Assembly: GCA_001556025.1 (NCBI GenBank)
Contig: LSIB01000084.1
Coordinates: 1 to 61,301 of the forward strand
From: Rhizobiales bacterium CCH3-A5
GTDB lineage: Bacteria; Pseudomonadota; Alphaproteobacteria; Rhizobiales; Beijerinckiaceae
Direction of reading: 5' to 3'
DNA length: 61,301 nucleotides
Position 1 is the stretch's first letter. Every line of letters begins with the position of its first letter. A program made the position numbers and the translations under genes. Positions 9,900-16,792 of this stretch are shown here, in pieces. The notes under the pieces were generated by a model. It was not told the origin of the DNA. It made no database searches and saw only the letters and a program-made list of their open reading frames with translations.

Positions 9900-10325
9900 T
9901 CAACGTCCGTGCTCCCACGGATTAACCAGGCTCAGCCCCATGGGGGCAAAATCGGCAACGTTGCGCGTCACCAGCGTCATGCCATGCACGATCGCGCTGG
10001 CGGCGATGAAGGCGTCGCGCTCAGGGCGCGGATCAGGCGCGTGAAGACGCGCGCAAGCGAGTGCAACAGCGCGATCGATCAGGACGGTCCGATCCCAAAA
10101 TTCGGGCAGAACATGATTGTCCATCCAGACCCGCAGCCGCGCGCCCTGCGCGATATCGCGGCGCTCCATCAACAGGATTCCGAGTTCGAGTTCCATGATC
10201 GTGACGGCCGACACATAGAACGTCGCGGCGTCAACCGCTGACAACCAGGCTACGACCTGCGCATTGGCCTTCCCGTCTCCCGCCTTGCGCAATTCGGAAA
10301 TCACGTTCGTGTCGAGCAGAAACAT
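9900..10325 (-). CDS. VapC-type PIN-domain ribonuclease toxin
   Basis: A 141-residue PIN-domain protein of the FitB-like VapC branch. It begins MFLLDTNVISELR, with the first metal-binding Asp, and has the other acidic residues in TIMELELGI and PERDAFIAASA, ending DFAPMGLSLVNPW. Such toxins cut RNA with Mg2+ and are held inactive by the partner antitoxin. The start shares one base with the stop of the upstream antitoxin gene (TGATG), so the pair is translationally coupled. The ATG at 10325 is chosen because the N-terminal MFLLDTN is canonical; a longer open frame runs into the antitoxin. Confidence 0.88.
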   Translation of the reverse strand: MFLLDTNVISELRKAGDGKANAQVVAWLSAVDAATFYVSAVTIMELELGILLMERRDIAQGARLRVWMDNHVLPEFWDRTVLIDRAVALACARLHAPDPRPERDAFIAASAIVHGMTLVTRNVADFAPMGLSLVNPWEHGR

Positions 10326-10579
10326 CAGGAAAACTCGGCAGGCCGTGGAAGATTCCGCGTTGCCGGGAACTCGACCTCGATGTCCGCTAGGCCCGGCATC
10401 GCCAGCGCCTCGACAATGCTGCGCCGCGCGCCCGAGAGCTGCTGATAGGCCTCGTAGCTGAGCAGAACCTGCGTAGGACGACCACGGTTCGTGATAAACA
10501 CCGGGCCAGTTCGCGCAGCCTTTTGTGCGTTGCTCGCATTCTGCTGGAATGCACGGCTCGAAAGGGTAGTGATCGGCAT
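10325..10579 (-). CDS. Phd/YefM-type antitoxin
   Basis: An 84-residue antitoxin starting MPITTLSSRAFQQNAS, with GPVFITNRGRPTQVLLSYEAYQQL, the Phd/YefM DNA-binding N-terminal fold. The C-terminal part (about residues 58-84) should wrap the PIN toxin. The start at 10579 is preferred over 10600 because an AGGGA ribosome binding site sits about 7 nt upstream and the family usually starts with MPITTLSS. It is the first gene of the pair and probably represses its own promoter. Confidence 0.85.
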   Translation of the reverse strand: MPITTLSSRAFQQNASNAQKAARTGPVFITNRGRPTQVLLSYEAYQQLSGARRSIVEALAMPGLADIEVEFPATRNLPRPAEFS

Positions 10580-10594
10580 CGCAAGTCCCTGTAC

Positions 10595-10624
10595 CATCAA
10601 TGTTCATATGTTATTACATCGATG
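10595..10624 (-). promoter_or_regulatory. possible operator of the toxin-antitoxin pair
   Basis: CATCAATGT (10595-10603) and ACATCGATG (10616-10624) are inverted with one mismatch, 16-45 bp upstream of the antitoxin start. This is where Phd-type autoregulators bind. Confidence 0.4.
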
Positions 10625-10839
10625 GAGCCGAGGCAATATTGGCATGCATCTGGCAACAATCCCAAGGGGATCGCTCAAGAACCCGTCAGCTTGACGAAAC
10701 ACCCAAACGTGGTGTCCCGACACCGGGAGCAAAGCCATCCTGGCCGGGATGGATCTGCGGTTCTGCTTGCTTCAGCGAACTCTGGCGCTTCGATAACCTC
10801 GTCGGAAGGATCGATCGCGTGACTGTTTCCACGCTTATC

Positions 10840-10939
10840 AAGCCTCTGTTGCTCAGAGAGTGCGTACGCGACCGCTTTATCGGGACGCGGTCTTCGGTGG
10901 TTCATAGAGGACGTTGGTGTCCAGCAGGAAGCCGTTCAC
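10840..10939 (-). pseudogene. decayed VapC toxin fragment
   Basis: Directly after the antitoxin at 10936-11226 a GTG at 10939 opens a PIN toxin start, MNGFLLDTNVL, identical to that of the intact toxin at 13050-13562. It then shifts frame through about one extra base near 10896-10904. In the shifted frame RRPRPDKAVAYALSEQQRL still aligns with RRPRPNQAVAAFVSAQPEE of the intact copy. After about residue 32 similarity is lost. The toxin of this copy is therefore dead, leaving an orphan antitoxin. Confidence 0.8.
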
Positions 10940-11287
10940 ACATCGACATCCCGCACTGGTCCGGAGATGAAGGGGCGCTCCAGCGCAATGTCGGCAAGGG
11001 GAGACAACGCCAACGCCTCGACCAGGCGGCGACCGGCATGGCGATCCCGCTCTCTGTCATAGGATTCCGCCGAAACGATCACGACTGCATCCTTGCCATG
11101 CAAAGTCACGCGCTGCGGCCCATGCTCTCGCGCGCGCTTCACGACCTCGCTGAATCGAGCCTTTGCGTCCTGCAGACGCCAGCGCTCGCCGGTTGTCACG
11201 CCCCGCTCGCGCTGTTTGGATTTCATCGCCCGCCGCTCCACTGGTCAGCGTGACTAGAATATGCTCGCGACCGGCAGCTTTGCCAAC
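10897..11287 (-). repeat. direct repeat, copy 1 of duplicated toxin-antitoxin module
   Basis: This block (start of the toxin, whole antitoxin, about 45 bp upstream including GTGACTAGAATATGCTC) recurs at 13520-13910 on the same strand, offset by about 2,623 bp. The encoded antitoxins differ at 6 of 101 positions of the long frame. Confidence 0.8.
10936..11226 (-). CDS. Phd/YefM-type antitoxin, orphan copy
   Basis: A 96-residue antitoxin (MKSKQRERG...TTGERWRLQDAKARFSEVV), a Phd/YefM-family protein with the GKDAVVIVSAESYDRE segment. It differs from the antitoxin at 13559-13849 at only a few positions. ATG at 11226 is preferred over the GTG at 11241 because GGAG lies about 9 nt upstream. Its 3' end overlaps by four bases (GTGA) the start of a toxin reading frame that is broken. 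The frame is intact, so it could still cross-neutralise the sister toxin. Confidence 0.82.
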   Translation of the reverse strand: MKSKQRERGVTTGERWRLQDAKARFSEVVKRAREHGPQRVTLHGKDAVVIVSAESYDRERDRHAGRRLVEALALSPLADIALERPFISGPVRDVDV

Positions 11288-11349
11288 CTTAGCGTTGAAA
11301 GCGGGATACCGGCTCCAGCAATTCGTTTCACCACCAAATGGGCGGTAGT

Positions 11350-11754
11350 TTAGGGCACCGTTTCGAGATCAGTCTGGCGGAACTCGTCATCGGTCGCCAG
11401 GATCGGCACACGATAGTATTTGGCGCAGGCATAGTGCAGGCAATCGCCGAGGTTCAGACCTCGGCGCCCGGACCGATAGCGATGAGCTGCCGCCAGTGCG
11501 AGCCGAGTCGCCGATTTCGCCGGCGGCATGTCGCGTATCTCAATCCCACGATCCTCAAGAAACTCCAGCACCAGCGGCTCGACTGCTTCGACCGACAGGT
11601 TGAACTTGTCCGGCCGCGCCAATCCGAGAACAGCTTCCAGCACGGCAACCGGAGAGGTTAACCGTTGGCTGGCGGCAGCGAGCGCTTGGGAGACCCGCTC
11701 CGCCTCGCGCTCATCAGACAAGACGGCAATGATGGCGCAGGCATCGACGAACAT
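11350..11754 (-). CDS. VapC-type PIN-domain ribonuclease toxin
   Basis: A 134-residue PIN protein starting MFVDACAIIAVLSDE, with the first metal ligand at Asp4. Later acidic motifs are SPVAVLEAVLGL and GLNLGDCLHYA, and it ends LATDDEFRQTDL. This is the VapC branch paired with Rv0623-like antitoxins. The start shares one base with the antitoxin stop (TGATG), showing coupled translation. Confidence 0.88.
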   Translation of the reverse strand: MFVDACAIIAVLSDEREAERVSQALAAASQRLTSPVAVLEAVLGLARPDKFNLSVEAVEPLVLEFLEDRGIEIRDMPPAKSATRLALAAAHRYRSGRRGLNLGDCLHYACAKYYRVPILATDDEFRQTDLETVP

Positions 11755-11999
11755 CAGTTATCGTTCCACATCTCGTCAAAGGTCTCTCGCGGCAGCGGCC
11801 TTCTCGCCTGCTCGCTCAGGACGACACCGTGCTTCTCCCGAAGCCGAGCAGCGGTCTGGCTGGGCGTTTCTGCACTGCGTCGGCGTTCAATCGCCTCGTT
11901 CATTGCGACCAGGATCGCCTTGGTGATGCTCAGCCCCTCCATCGCCGCGAACTTGCGCGTCAACGCATCCACCTCGGGATTGTTGACATTGATCGGCAT
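11754..11999 (-). CDS. VapB antitoxin, Rv0623-like
   Basis: An 81-residue protein beginning MPINVNNPEVDALTRKFAAM, typical of the Rv0623/PSK-type VapB family: an N-terminal DNA-binding region followed by a toxin-wrapping C-terminal part with a short acidic end (FDEMWNDN). The start at 11999 fits the family better than the upstream ATG at 12020. First gene of the pair; a strong palindrome upstream is the likely operator. Confidence 0.85.
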   Translation of the reverse strand: MPINVNNPEVDALTRKFAAMEGLSITKAILVAMNEAIERRRSAETPSQTAARLREKHGVVLSEQARRPLPRETFDEMWNDN

Positions 12000-12029
12000 G
12001 GCCTTCTCCATGTAGAACAACTCAGTAAG

Positions 12030-12055
12030 TCATGTAGATATTGCAATCTACATGA
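12030..12055 (-). promoter_or_regulatory. vapBC operator palindrome
   Basis: TCATGTAGAT (12030-12039) and ATCTACATGA (12046-12055) form perfect 10-bp arms around a 6-nt spacer, 31-56 bp upstream of the vapB start. A further half-site, CATGTAG, lies at 12009-12015. This fits an autoregulatory VapBC binding site overlapping the promoter. Confidence 0.6.
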
Positions 12056-12256
12056 CAAGCATAGTGTTGCGAACAGGCGACGTCGATGGTCAGCCTCGGC
12101 TACACCCCGCTACCGCCGACGACGAGACCGGCGAGGTCAACGCGCTCGACATGTAGGCGCGGCGCGGCGCGACCCGGGGGAATTGAAGAGCAGATTCGCG
12201 CGCTGTGAGCGGAACAGCGCTGCCGCCTTTCAGTTGAGCCGGCGAGGAGGCAAATC

Positions 12257-12511
12257 ATGCCCAAAATCATCATAACCACGGTCGAGCAGTACGAGGTCGC
12301 GACGCAGGAGGTGCAGCGCCTCGCCGGCGCAGCGGAGGGCACACAGGAGGAGCAACTGCGGGCCGACCTCGCTCTTGCGATCGAAATGTGGGACGCTGAG
12401 CACGACGACGCGACGGGTTGGAAGGATTCAAACCCCGTGAGCCTGCGGCACGGCAGCACGCGAGTGTCGCGCGGGATCGCTCTTGGGCAGGAACAGACGC
12501 ACCCATTATGA
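12257..12511 (+). pseudogene. truncated HigA-like antitoxin gene
   Basis: The first 57 or so codons (MPKIIITTVEQYEVATQEVQ ... AEHDDATGWKD) resemble the N-terminal segment of HigA-type antitoxins, which carry a helix-turn-helix behind it. After about 12435 the frame runs into the IS701-type remnant and the HTH domain is missing. A GGAGG ribosome binding site precedes the ATG, so a short product could still be made. The HigA call is tentative. Confidence 0.4.
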
Positions 12512-12880
12512 CCGGAACTCCGCGGGAAGCCAGCGTCAGCGACACCAGGGTCTGACAGTTGGCATTCTTGCCGAGCACCGAGGCATATTGTGGCGCGACG
12601 CCCACGGAGTGTTCGCCTTTCTTCGGCAGGGCCGTGTCATTGACGATCAGCCAGGCCTCAGCGCCGCCAACCATCCTGTCGGCCTCCGTGAGCAAGGCCT
12701 TCTCAAGTGGCCCGGCGTCCCATATCGCGCTGGCAATGAAATGATGAAGCTGGCCGTAGCCAATGTCACCGTTGCGCGCCGCGATCGGCTGGATGCTCTT
12801 GCGATCACCTGCGCCGATCAGCCCTCCTGTCGCGAGCTGTTTCGCGGAAACGTAAACAATTCGACCGTCTTGGCGATGGA
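12440..12880 (-). pseudogene. IS701-type transposase remnant
   Basis: The reverse strand reads GLIGAGDRKSIQPIAARNGD, YGQLHHFIASAIWD, LIVNDTALPKKGEHSVGVAP and LGKNANCQTLVSLTLASR in order. These are landmark motifs of IS701-family DDE transposases, including the first catalytic Asp in the NDTA motif. The N-terminal part before GLIGAGDR is corrupted, a frameshift occurs after VPVIMG, and the C-terminal half is absent. It abuts and truncates the HigA-like gene. Confidence 0.8.
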
Positions 12881-13049
12881 CGTCCTCGCTTTGGATAGCA
12901 AACCATCTGACGCACAGACCGAGCGAGTGTCCCCGCACGTTGCACTACGCCCCTGCACACCTTGAAACCCACCCTGCTAGACCTTGTAGGTGTTTGGTCT
13001 CGGCTTGCAATTTGCGATCTGCTCCCAACGGGTTCATGAGCCTTTCCGC

Positions 13050-13562
13050 TTAATCGGCGGCTTTCGCCAGCCAAGCGAGAAGATCCGGCGACGCCAAATC
13101 GCTCACTGAATGTTCTTGGCCCGATCCTGCGGTGTAACGCCCTGTCCATGGGTTGAGCAACGGAACGCCGGCTGCCACGAAATGCGTCTCGTCACGGCTC
13201 ACCACGATCAGATTGGCAACAACCGCGGTTGCGCCGATGAACAGATCAAGCTGCCCGAAATTATGCCCGCTGCGGCGACCGATCTCCAACAACATCCGCC
13301 AGCGCAAAATGACGTCCTCGCTGAGCGCGAGCGTGCGTCCGGCAAACAGAGGCCGCAAGGTGTGTGCAAGCCAGTCCGTGACCGCAGCGCGGCGTTCGGC
13401 ATCAGGCGCCTGCTCAATACCAAACCGGATTTCGGCGAAGGTCACCTCCGACACGAACAGGGCCTCCTCCGGCTGGGCCGATACGAATGCGGCGACCGCT
13501 TGATTGGGACGGGGTCGTCGAAGTTCGGAGAGCACGTTGGTGTCGAGCAGGAAGCCGTTCAC
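13050..13562 (-). CDS. VapC-type PIN-domain ribonuclease toxin
   Basis: A 170-residue PIN protein with GTG start: MNGFLLDTNVLSELRRPRPN, then VSEVTFAEIRFGIE, FGQLDLFIGATA and VSRDETHFVAAGVPLLNPW. The acidic quartet of the active site is complete. Family members usually end near NPW; here about 28 extra residues follow, so the C-terminus was probably extended by a rearrangement. The start overlaps the antitoxin stop by four bases (GTGA). Confidence 0.87.
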   Translation of the reverse strand: MNGFLLDTNVLSELRRPRPNQAVAAFVSAQPEEALFVSEVTFAEIRFGIEQAPDAERRAAVTDWLAHTLRPLFAGRTLALSEDVILRWRMLLEIGRRSGHNFGQLDLFIGATAVVANLIVVSRDETHFVAAGVPLLNPWTGRYTAGSGQEHSVSDLASPDLLAWLAKAAD

Positions 13563-13910
13563 ACGTCGACATCCCGCACAGGTCCAGAGATGAACGGCCG
13601 CTCGAGCACAATGTCGGCAAGCGGGGACACAGCCAAAGCTTCCACTAGGCGGCGCCCAGTATGGCGTTCCCGCTCTCGATCATAACTTTCAGCCGAGACG
13701 ATCACGACTGCATCCTTGCCATGCAGCGTCACGCGCTGCGGCCCATGCTCGCGCGCGCGCCTCACGACCTCGCTAAAACGAGCCTTAGCGTCCTGCAGCC
13801 GCCAGCGCTCGCCGGTTGTCACGCCCCGCTCGCGCTGTTTGGATTTCATCACCCGCCGCTCCACTGGTCACCGTGACTAGAATATGCTCCCTACCCGCGG
13901 CTTTGCCAAG
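13520..13910 (-). repeat. direct repeat, copy 2 of duplicated toxin-antitoxin module
   Basis: Second copy of the block at 10897-11287. In this copy the toxin frame is intact. Confidence 0.8.
13559..13849 (-). CDS. Phd/YefM-type antitoxin
   Basis: A 96-residue antitoxin nearly identical to the one at 10936-11226 (GERWRLQDAKARFSEVV, AVVIVSAESYDRE, ERPFISGPV). It is the cognate partner of the PIN toxin that follows and overlaps its start by four bases. ATG at 13849 is used, with GGAG upstream; a GTG at 13864 is the alternative. Confidence 0.85.
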   Translation of the reverse strand: MKSKQRERGVTTGERWRLQDAKARFSEVVRRAREHGPQRVTLHGKDAVVIVSAESYDRERERHTGRRLVEALAVSPLADIVLERPFISGPVRDVDV

Positions 13911-14322
13911 CGGCATCGGCGACAGCGAGATCAGCGACCGATGATGATCGCCAATTCAAACCAGCGCGCGGTCGACGCCTGAGGTCATTCGCCGAGCCCG
14001 CAAAGCCTTGGCTTTCGCTATCAGCCCCTCCTCCAAGGAGAAGACCTTTTGGACACGTCTCCTGCACATCTCATCTTGCCCTGCAAAACACCGATGTTTT
14101 CCCTGCTAGCGCCTATCGCGATCCCTGCTCGGCACTAAAATATTCCCTGCTCTTCCACACCGCGCTCCCGGCTCAACACCTTGAATAGCAACAGGTTTTC
14201 GGGGCTTTCGCAGCGCGGCTGCGGAATTTTTTGGCTATTTTTCGCTGGAGCAGGGATTTTTGCGCTCAACCAAGGCTCCGCATCGACCAAGCTGAAGCTT
14301 GCTTTTGGAACGGTCGGCTGGC
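13865..14322. other. non-coding stretch between accessory region and eut genes
   Basis: About 460 bases without a convincing gene on either strand. It contains the end of the duplicated toxin-antitoxin promoter block (to about 13910) and a phased CCCTGC repeat (14079-14172). A GCAGGG in the opposite orientation lies at 14250-14255. Confidence 0.5.
14079..14172. repeat. CCCTGC motif array with 22-bp period
   Basis: CCCTGC starts at 14079, 14101, 14123 and 14145, exactly 22 bp apart, and a one-mismatch copy CCCGGC falls in phase at 14167. Each is preceded by a T-rich base pair or two. The rest of each unit is not conserved, so this is a phased motif array, not a simple tandem repeat. Confidence 0.65.
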
Positions 14323-15108
14323 TCAAGGCCCCTCTAACGACGAATTGTTGAGCAGTATCGCCGCACTCTCGTCCTTCAGCCCGACGCCGCTTAAGCCCCG
14401 CCGCAGCGCCTCCCCCATCAGCCAGGCCAGCCTGAACCCCGCCTCCTCATAGCCCAGGCCTCCCGGGCGGATATTCGAGATGCAGTTGCGCGCTTCATCC
14501 GTCATCCCGCGCCGCGGCGCGAAGGTCATGTAGACGCCCAGCGAATCCGGCGAGGACAGGCCCGGCCGCTCGCCGATCAGCATCGCGACCATCCGCGCGC
14601 CGAGCAATTCGCCGACCTCGTCGCCAAGCGCGACACGCGTCTGGCTGGCGATCGTGATCGGGGCGATCCTCAGGTTCCGCGCCCGCAGCAGCGGCAGCAG
14701 CGCAGCCAGCAATGGTGCGGCATTGCGGTGGATCGCCGTCGCCGACAGCCCGTCGCCGAGAACGATCGCGAGATCGAACTCCGCGCGCAGGCGCGACAAC
14801 GCGGCACGGCTCTCGTCCGAGAGCCTGCGCCCGAGATCGGGCCGGCGCAGATAGGCCTCACGGCTCGGCGCGGCGCTCTCGACCCGCAGCGTCTCCAGCC
14901 CCAGCGCCGCGAGTTCGGCCGCGAGATCGTCCGGCCTCAGGCGCTCATGCACGGCGTCGCGCGCCTGCGCATGGGCGAGGCCGAAGCGCAGAATCTCGCG
15001 CGTCGGCAGCGATGAACCCGATCGGCCAAGCCCGATCCGCGCCGGCGTCAGCGCCGCAAGCTGGGCCCAACGCCCGGCAAGCGTTACGGGCGTGTCGTGG
15101 TCGCTCAC
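14323..15108 (-). CDS. eutC: ethanolamine ammonia-lyase small subunit
   Basis: A 261-residue EutC (GTG start). With EutB it forms the adenosylcobalamin-dependent enzyme that splits ethanolamine into acetaldehyde and ammonia. Visible landmarks are LGDGLSATAIHRNAAPLLAA, ALGDEVGELLGARMVAMLIGERPGLSSPDSLG and TDEARNCISNIRPGG. These are conserved parts of the B12-binding Rossmann domain; the enterobacterial protein is slightly longer at its N-terminus. The start overlaps the eutB stop by four bases (GTGA). No EutA reactivase, shell proteins or ethanolamine permease lie in the window, so this is the compartment-free version. Confidence 0.95.
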   Translation of the reverse strand: MSDHDTPVTLAGRWAQLAALTPARIGLGRSGSSLPTREILRFGLAHAQARDAVHERLRPDDLAAELAALGLETLRVESAAPSREAYLRRPDLGRRLSDESRAALSRLRAEFDLAIVLGDGLSATAIHRNAAPLLAALLPLLRARNLRIAPITIASQTRVALGDEVGELLGARMVAMLIGERPGLSSPDSLGVYMTFAPRRGMTDEARNCISNIRPGGLGYEEAGFRLAWLMGEALRRGLSGVGLKDESAAILLNNSSLEGP

Positions 15109-16493
15109 GCCGCCTTGTCCCGCATCGCCGCCAGCAGCGCCTGCCCGCCCTGCCCGCCGCTCAACCGCCCGGCCGCGTCGGTGATCTCCATGCGCTGGAG
15201 CCAGGCCTCGAACTCGGGCGCGCGCTTCAGGCCCAGCACCTCGCGGATGTAGAGTTGGTCGTGAAACGAGGTCGACTGGTAGTTCAGCATAATGTCGTCG
15301 GCCCCGGGCACGCCCATGATGAAGGCGACCCCCGCGGCCCCGAGCAGCGTCAAAAGCGTATCCATGTCGTCCTGATCGGCCTCGGCATGGTTGGTGTAAC
15401 AGATGTCGCAGCCCATCGGCAGGCCGAGCAGTTTTCCGCAGAAGTGATCCTCCAGCCCGGCCCGGACAATCTGCTTGCCGTCATAGAGGTATTCCGGCCC
15501 GATGAAGCCGACGACGGTGTTGACCAGCAGCGGCGAGAACGCCCGGCAGACGGCATAGGCGCGCGCCTCGATCGTCTGCTGGTCGACGCCGTGATGGGCC
15601 CCAGCCGACAGGGCCGAGCCCTGCCCCGTCTCGAAATACATCAGGTTCTCGCCGAGCGTGCCGCGCTTCAGCGAGCGCCCGGCCTCCAGCCCCTCCCGCA
15701 GCAGCGACAGCGAAACGCCGAAGGAGGCGTTGGCGGCTTGCGTGCCCGCCACCGACTGGAAGACGAGATCGACCGGCGCGCCCTGTTCGATCAGCGAAAT
15801 CGTCGAGGTGACATGCGTCAGCACGCAAGCTTGCGTCGGGATCTCGAAGCGCAGCCGCAGCGCATCCAGCAGCCGCAGCAGGTCGCCGATGACGGGCAGG
15901 CTGTCTGAGGCCGGGTTGACGCCGATGACCGCATCGCCGCAGCCATAGAGCAGCCCGTCCACGGTAGAGGCGAGGATGCCCGCCGCATCGTCGGTCGGAT
16001 GGTTCGGCTGGAGCCTGACGGCCATCGTGCCCGGCAGCCCGATCGTATTGCGGAAGCGCGTCACCACGCTGCATTTGCGGGCGACGAGGATCAGGTCCTG
16101 GTTGCGCATCAGCTTGGAGACTGCCGCCGCCATTTCGGGCGTGAGACCCGGTGCCAGCGCGGCCAGCGTCGTCGCCGTCGCGGCATCGGAGCAGAGCCAG
16201 TCGCGGAACTCGCCGACGGTCAGCGAGGCGACCGGCGCAAAAGCCGCCGCGTCATGGCTGTCCACGATCAGCCGGGTGACCTCGTCATCCTCGTAAGCGA
16301 CCAGCGCCTCGTTCAGAAAGGTCCGCAGCGGCAGGTCGGCAAGCGCGATGCGCGCCGCCATCCGCTCCTCCATGCTGGCTGCAGCAAGCCCGGCCAGCAC
16401 ATCGCCCGAGCGCAGCGGCGAGGCCTTGGCCATCAGCTCCTTCAGATCGGCGAAGGAAAAACTCTGCCGCCCGGTCGAGGCGCGATAGGCCAT
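15105..16493 (-). CDS. eutB: ethanolamine ammonia-lyase large subunit
   Basis: A 462-residue EutB, close to the 453 residues of the E. coli enzyme. This subunit is the TIM barrel that holds substrate and faces the cobalamin in EutC. Visible landmarks are NTIGLPGTMAVRLQPNHPTDD, YGCGDAVIGVNPASDS, TGQGSALSAGAHHGVDQQT, VGFIGPEYLYDG, MGCDICYTNHAEADQDDMD and YQSTSFHDQLYIREV. ATG at 16493 (MAYRASTG) is chosen because the reading frame further upstream is a structured repeat. Acetaldehyde from this enzyme would need an aldehyde dehydrogenase that is not in the window. Confidence 0.97.
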   Translation of the reverse strand: MAYRASTGRQSFSFADLKELMAKASPLRSGDVLAGLAAASMEERMAARIALADLPLRTFLNEALVAYEDDEVTRLIVDSHDAAAFAPVASLTVGEFRDWLCSDAATATTLAALAPGLTPEMAAAVSKLMRNQDLILVARKCSVVTRFRNTIGLPGTMAVRLQPNHPTDDAAGILASTVDGLLYGCGDAVIGVNPASDSLPVIGDLLRLLDALRLRFEIPTQACVLTHVTSTISLIEQGAPVDLVFQSVAGTQAANASFGVSLSLLREGLEAGRSLKRGTLGENLMYFETGQGSALSAGAHHGVDQQTIEARAYAVCRAFSPLLVNTVVGFIGPEYLYDGKQIVRAGLEDHFCGKLLGLPMGCDICYTNHAEADQDDMDTLLTLLGAAGVAFIMGVPGADDIMLNYQSTSFHDQLYIREVLGLKRAPEFEAWLQRMEITDAAGRLSGGQGGQALLAAMRDKAA

Positions 16494-16532
16494 GAAGCGA
16501 TCCTTCTTGCGCGCCGACGTGACAGCAACCTC

Positions 16533-16651
16533 AGCCCTCATCCTGAGGAGCAAGCGCAGCTTGCGTCTCGAAGGATGCTCCAGAAGCCGCTTCCGGCGCA
16601 AACTGGACGATCCTTCGAGACGCCGCTCCGCGGCTCCTCGGGATGAGGGCT
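16533..16651. repeat. long imperfect palindromic intergenic repeat
   Basis: AGCCCTCATCCTGAGGAGC (16533-16551) pairs with 16633-16651 with one mismatch. Inside, CGTCTCGAAGGAT (16565-16577) pairs perfectly with ATCCTTCGAGACG (16610-16622). It lies between the divergent eutB and GMC genes. Sequences of this CTGAGGAGC...CTCGAAGGATG type are abundant intergenic repeats in Hyphomicrobiales. Confidence 0.75.
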
Positions 16652-16792
16652 TGGCTTGTCGGCTGTGAGCAAAAGCAAGCCCCGGGCCGGCGCGATTGCC
16701 GCTGGCGCGCCGGCGCATTATCGCTCACAGCCATCCGGAGCAGCGGGCGCCAACGCCCGCCCGTGACGAAACGCGCCATCGCGGAGCAGGCC

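Noticed and set aside
12805..13149. Reverse-strand open frame of 114 codons between the IS701 remnant and the PIN toxin
   Set aside because: It has no motif, is Arg-rich and overlaps the 3' end of the toxin and the transposase remnant.
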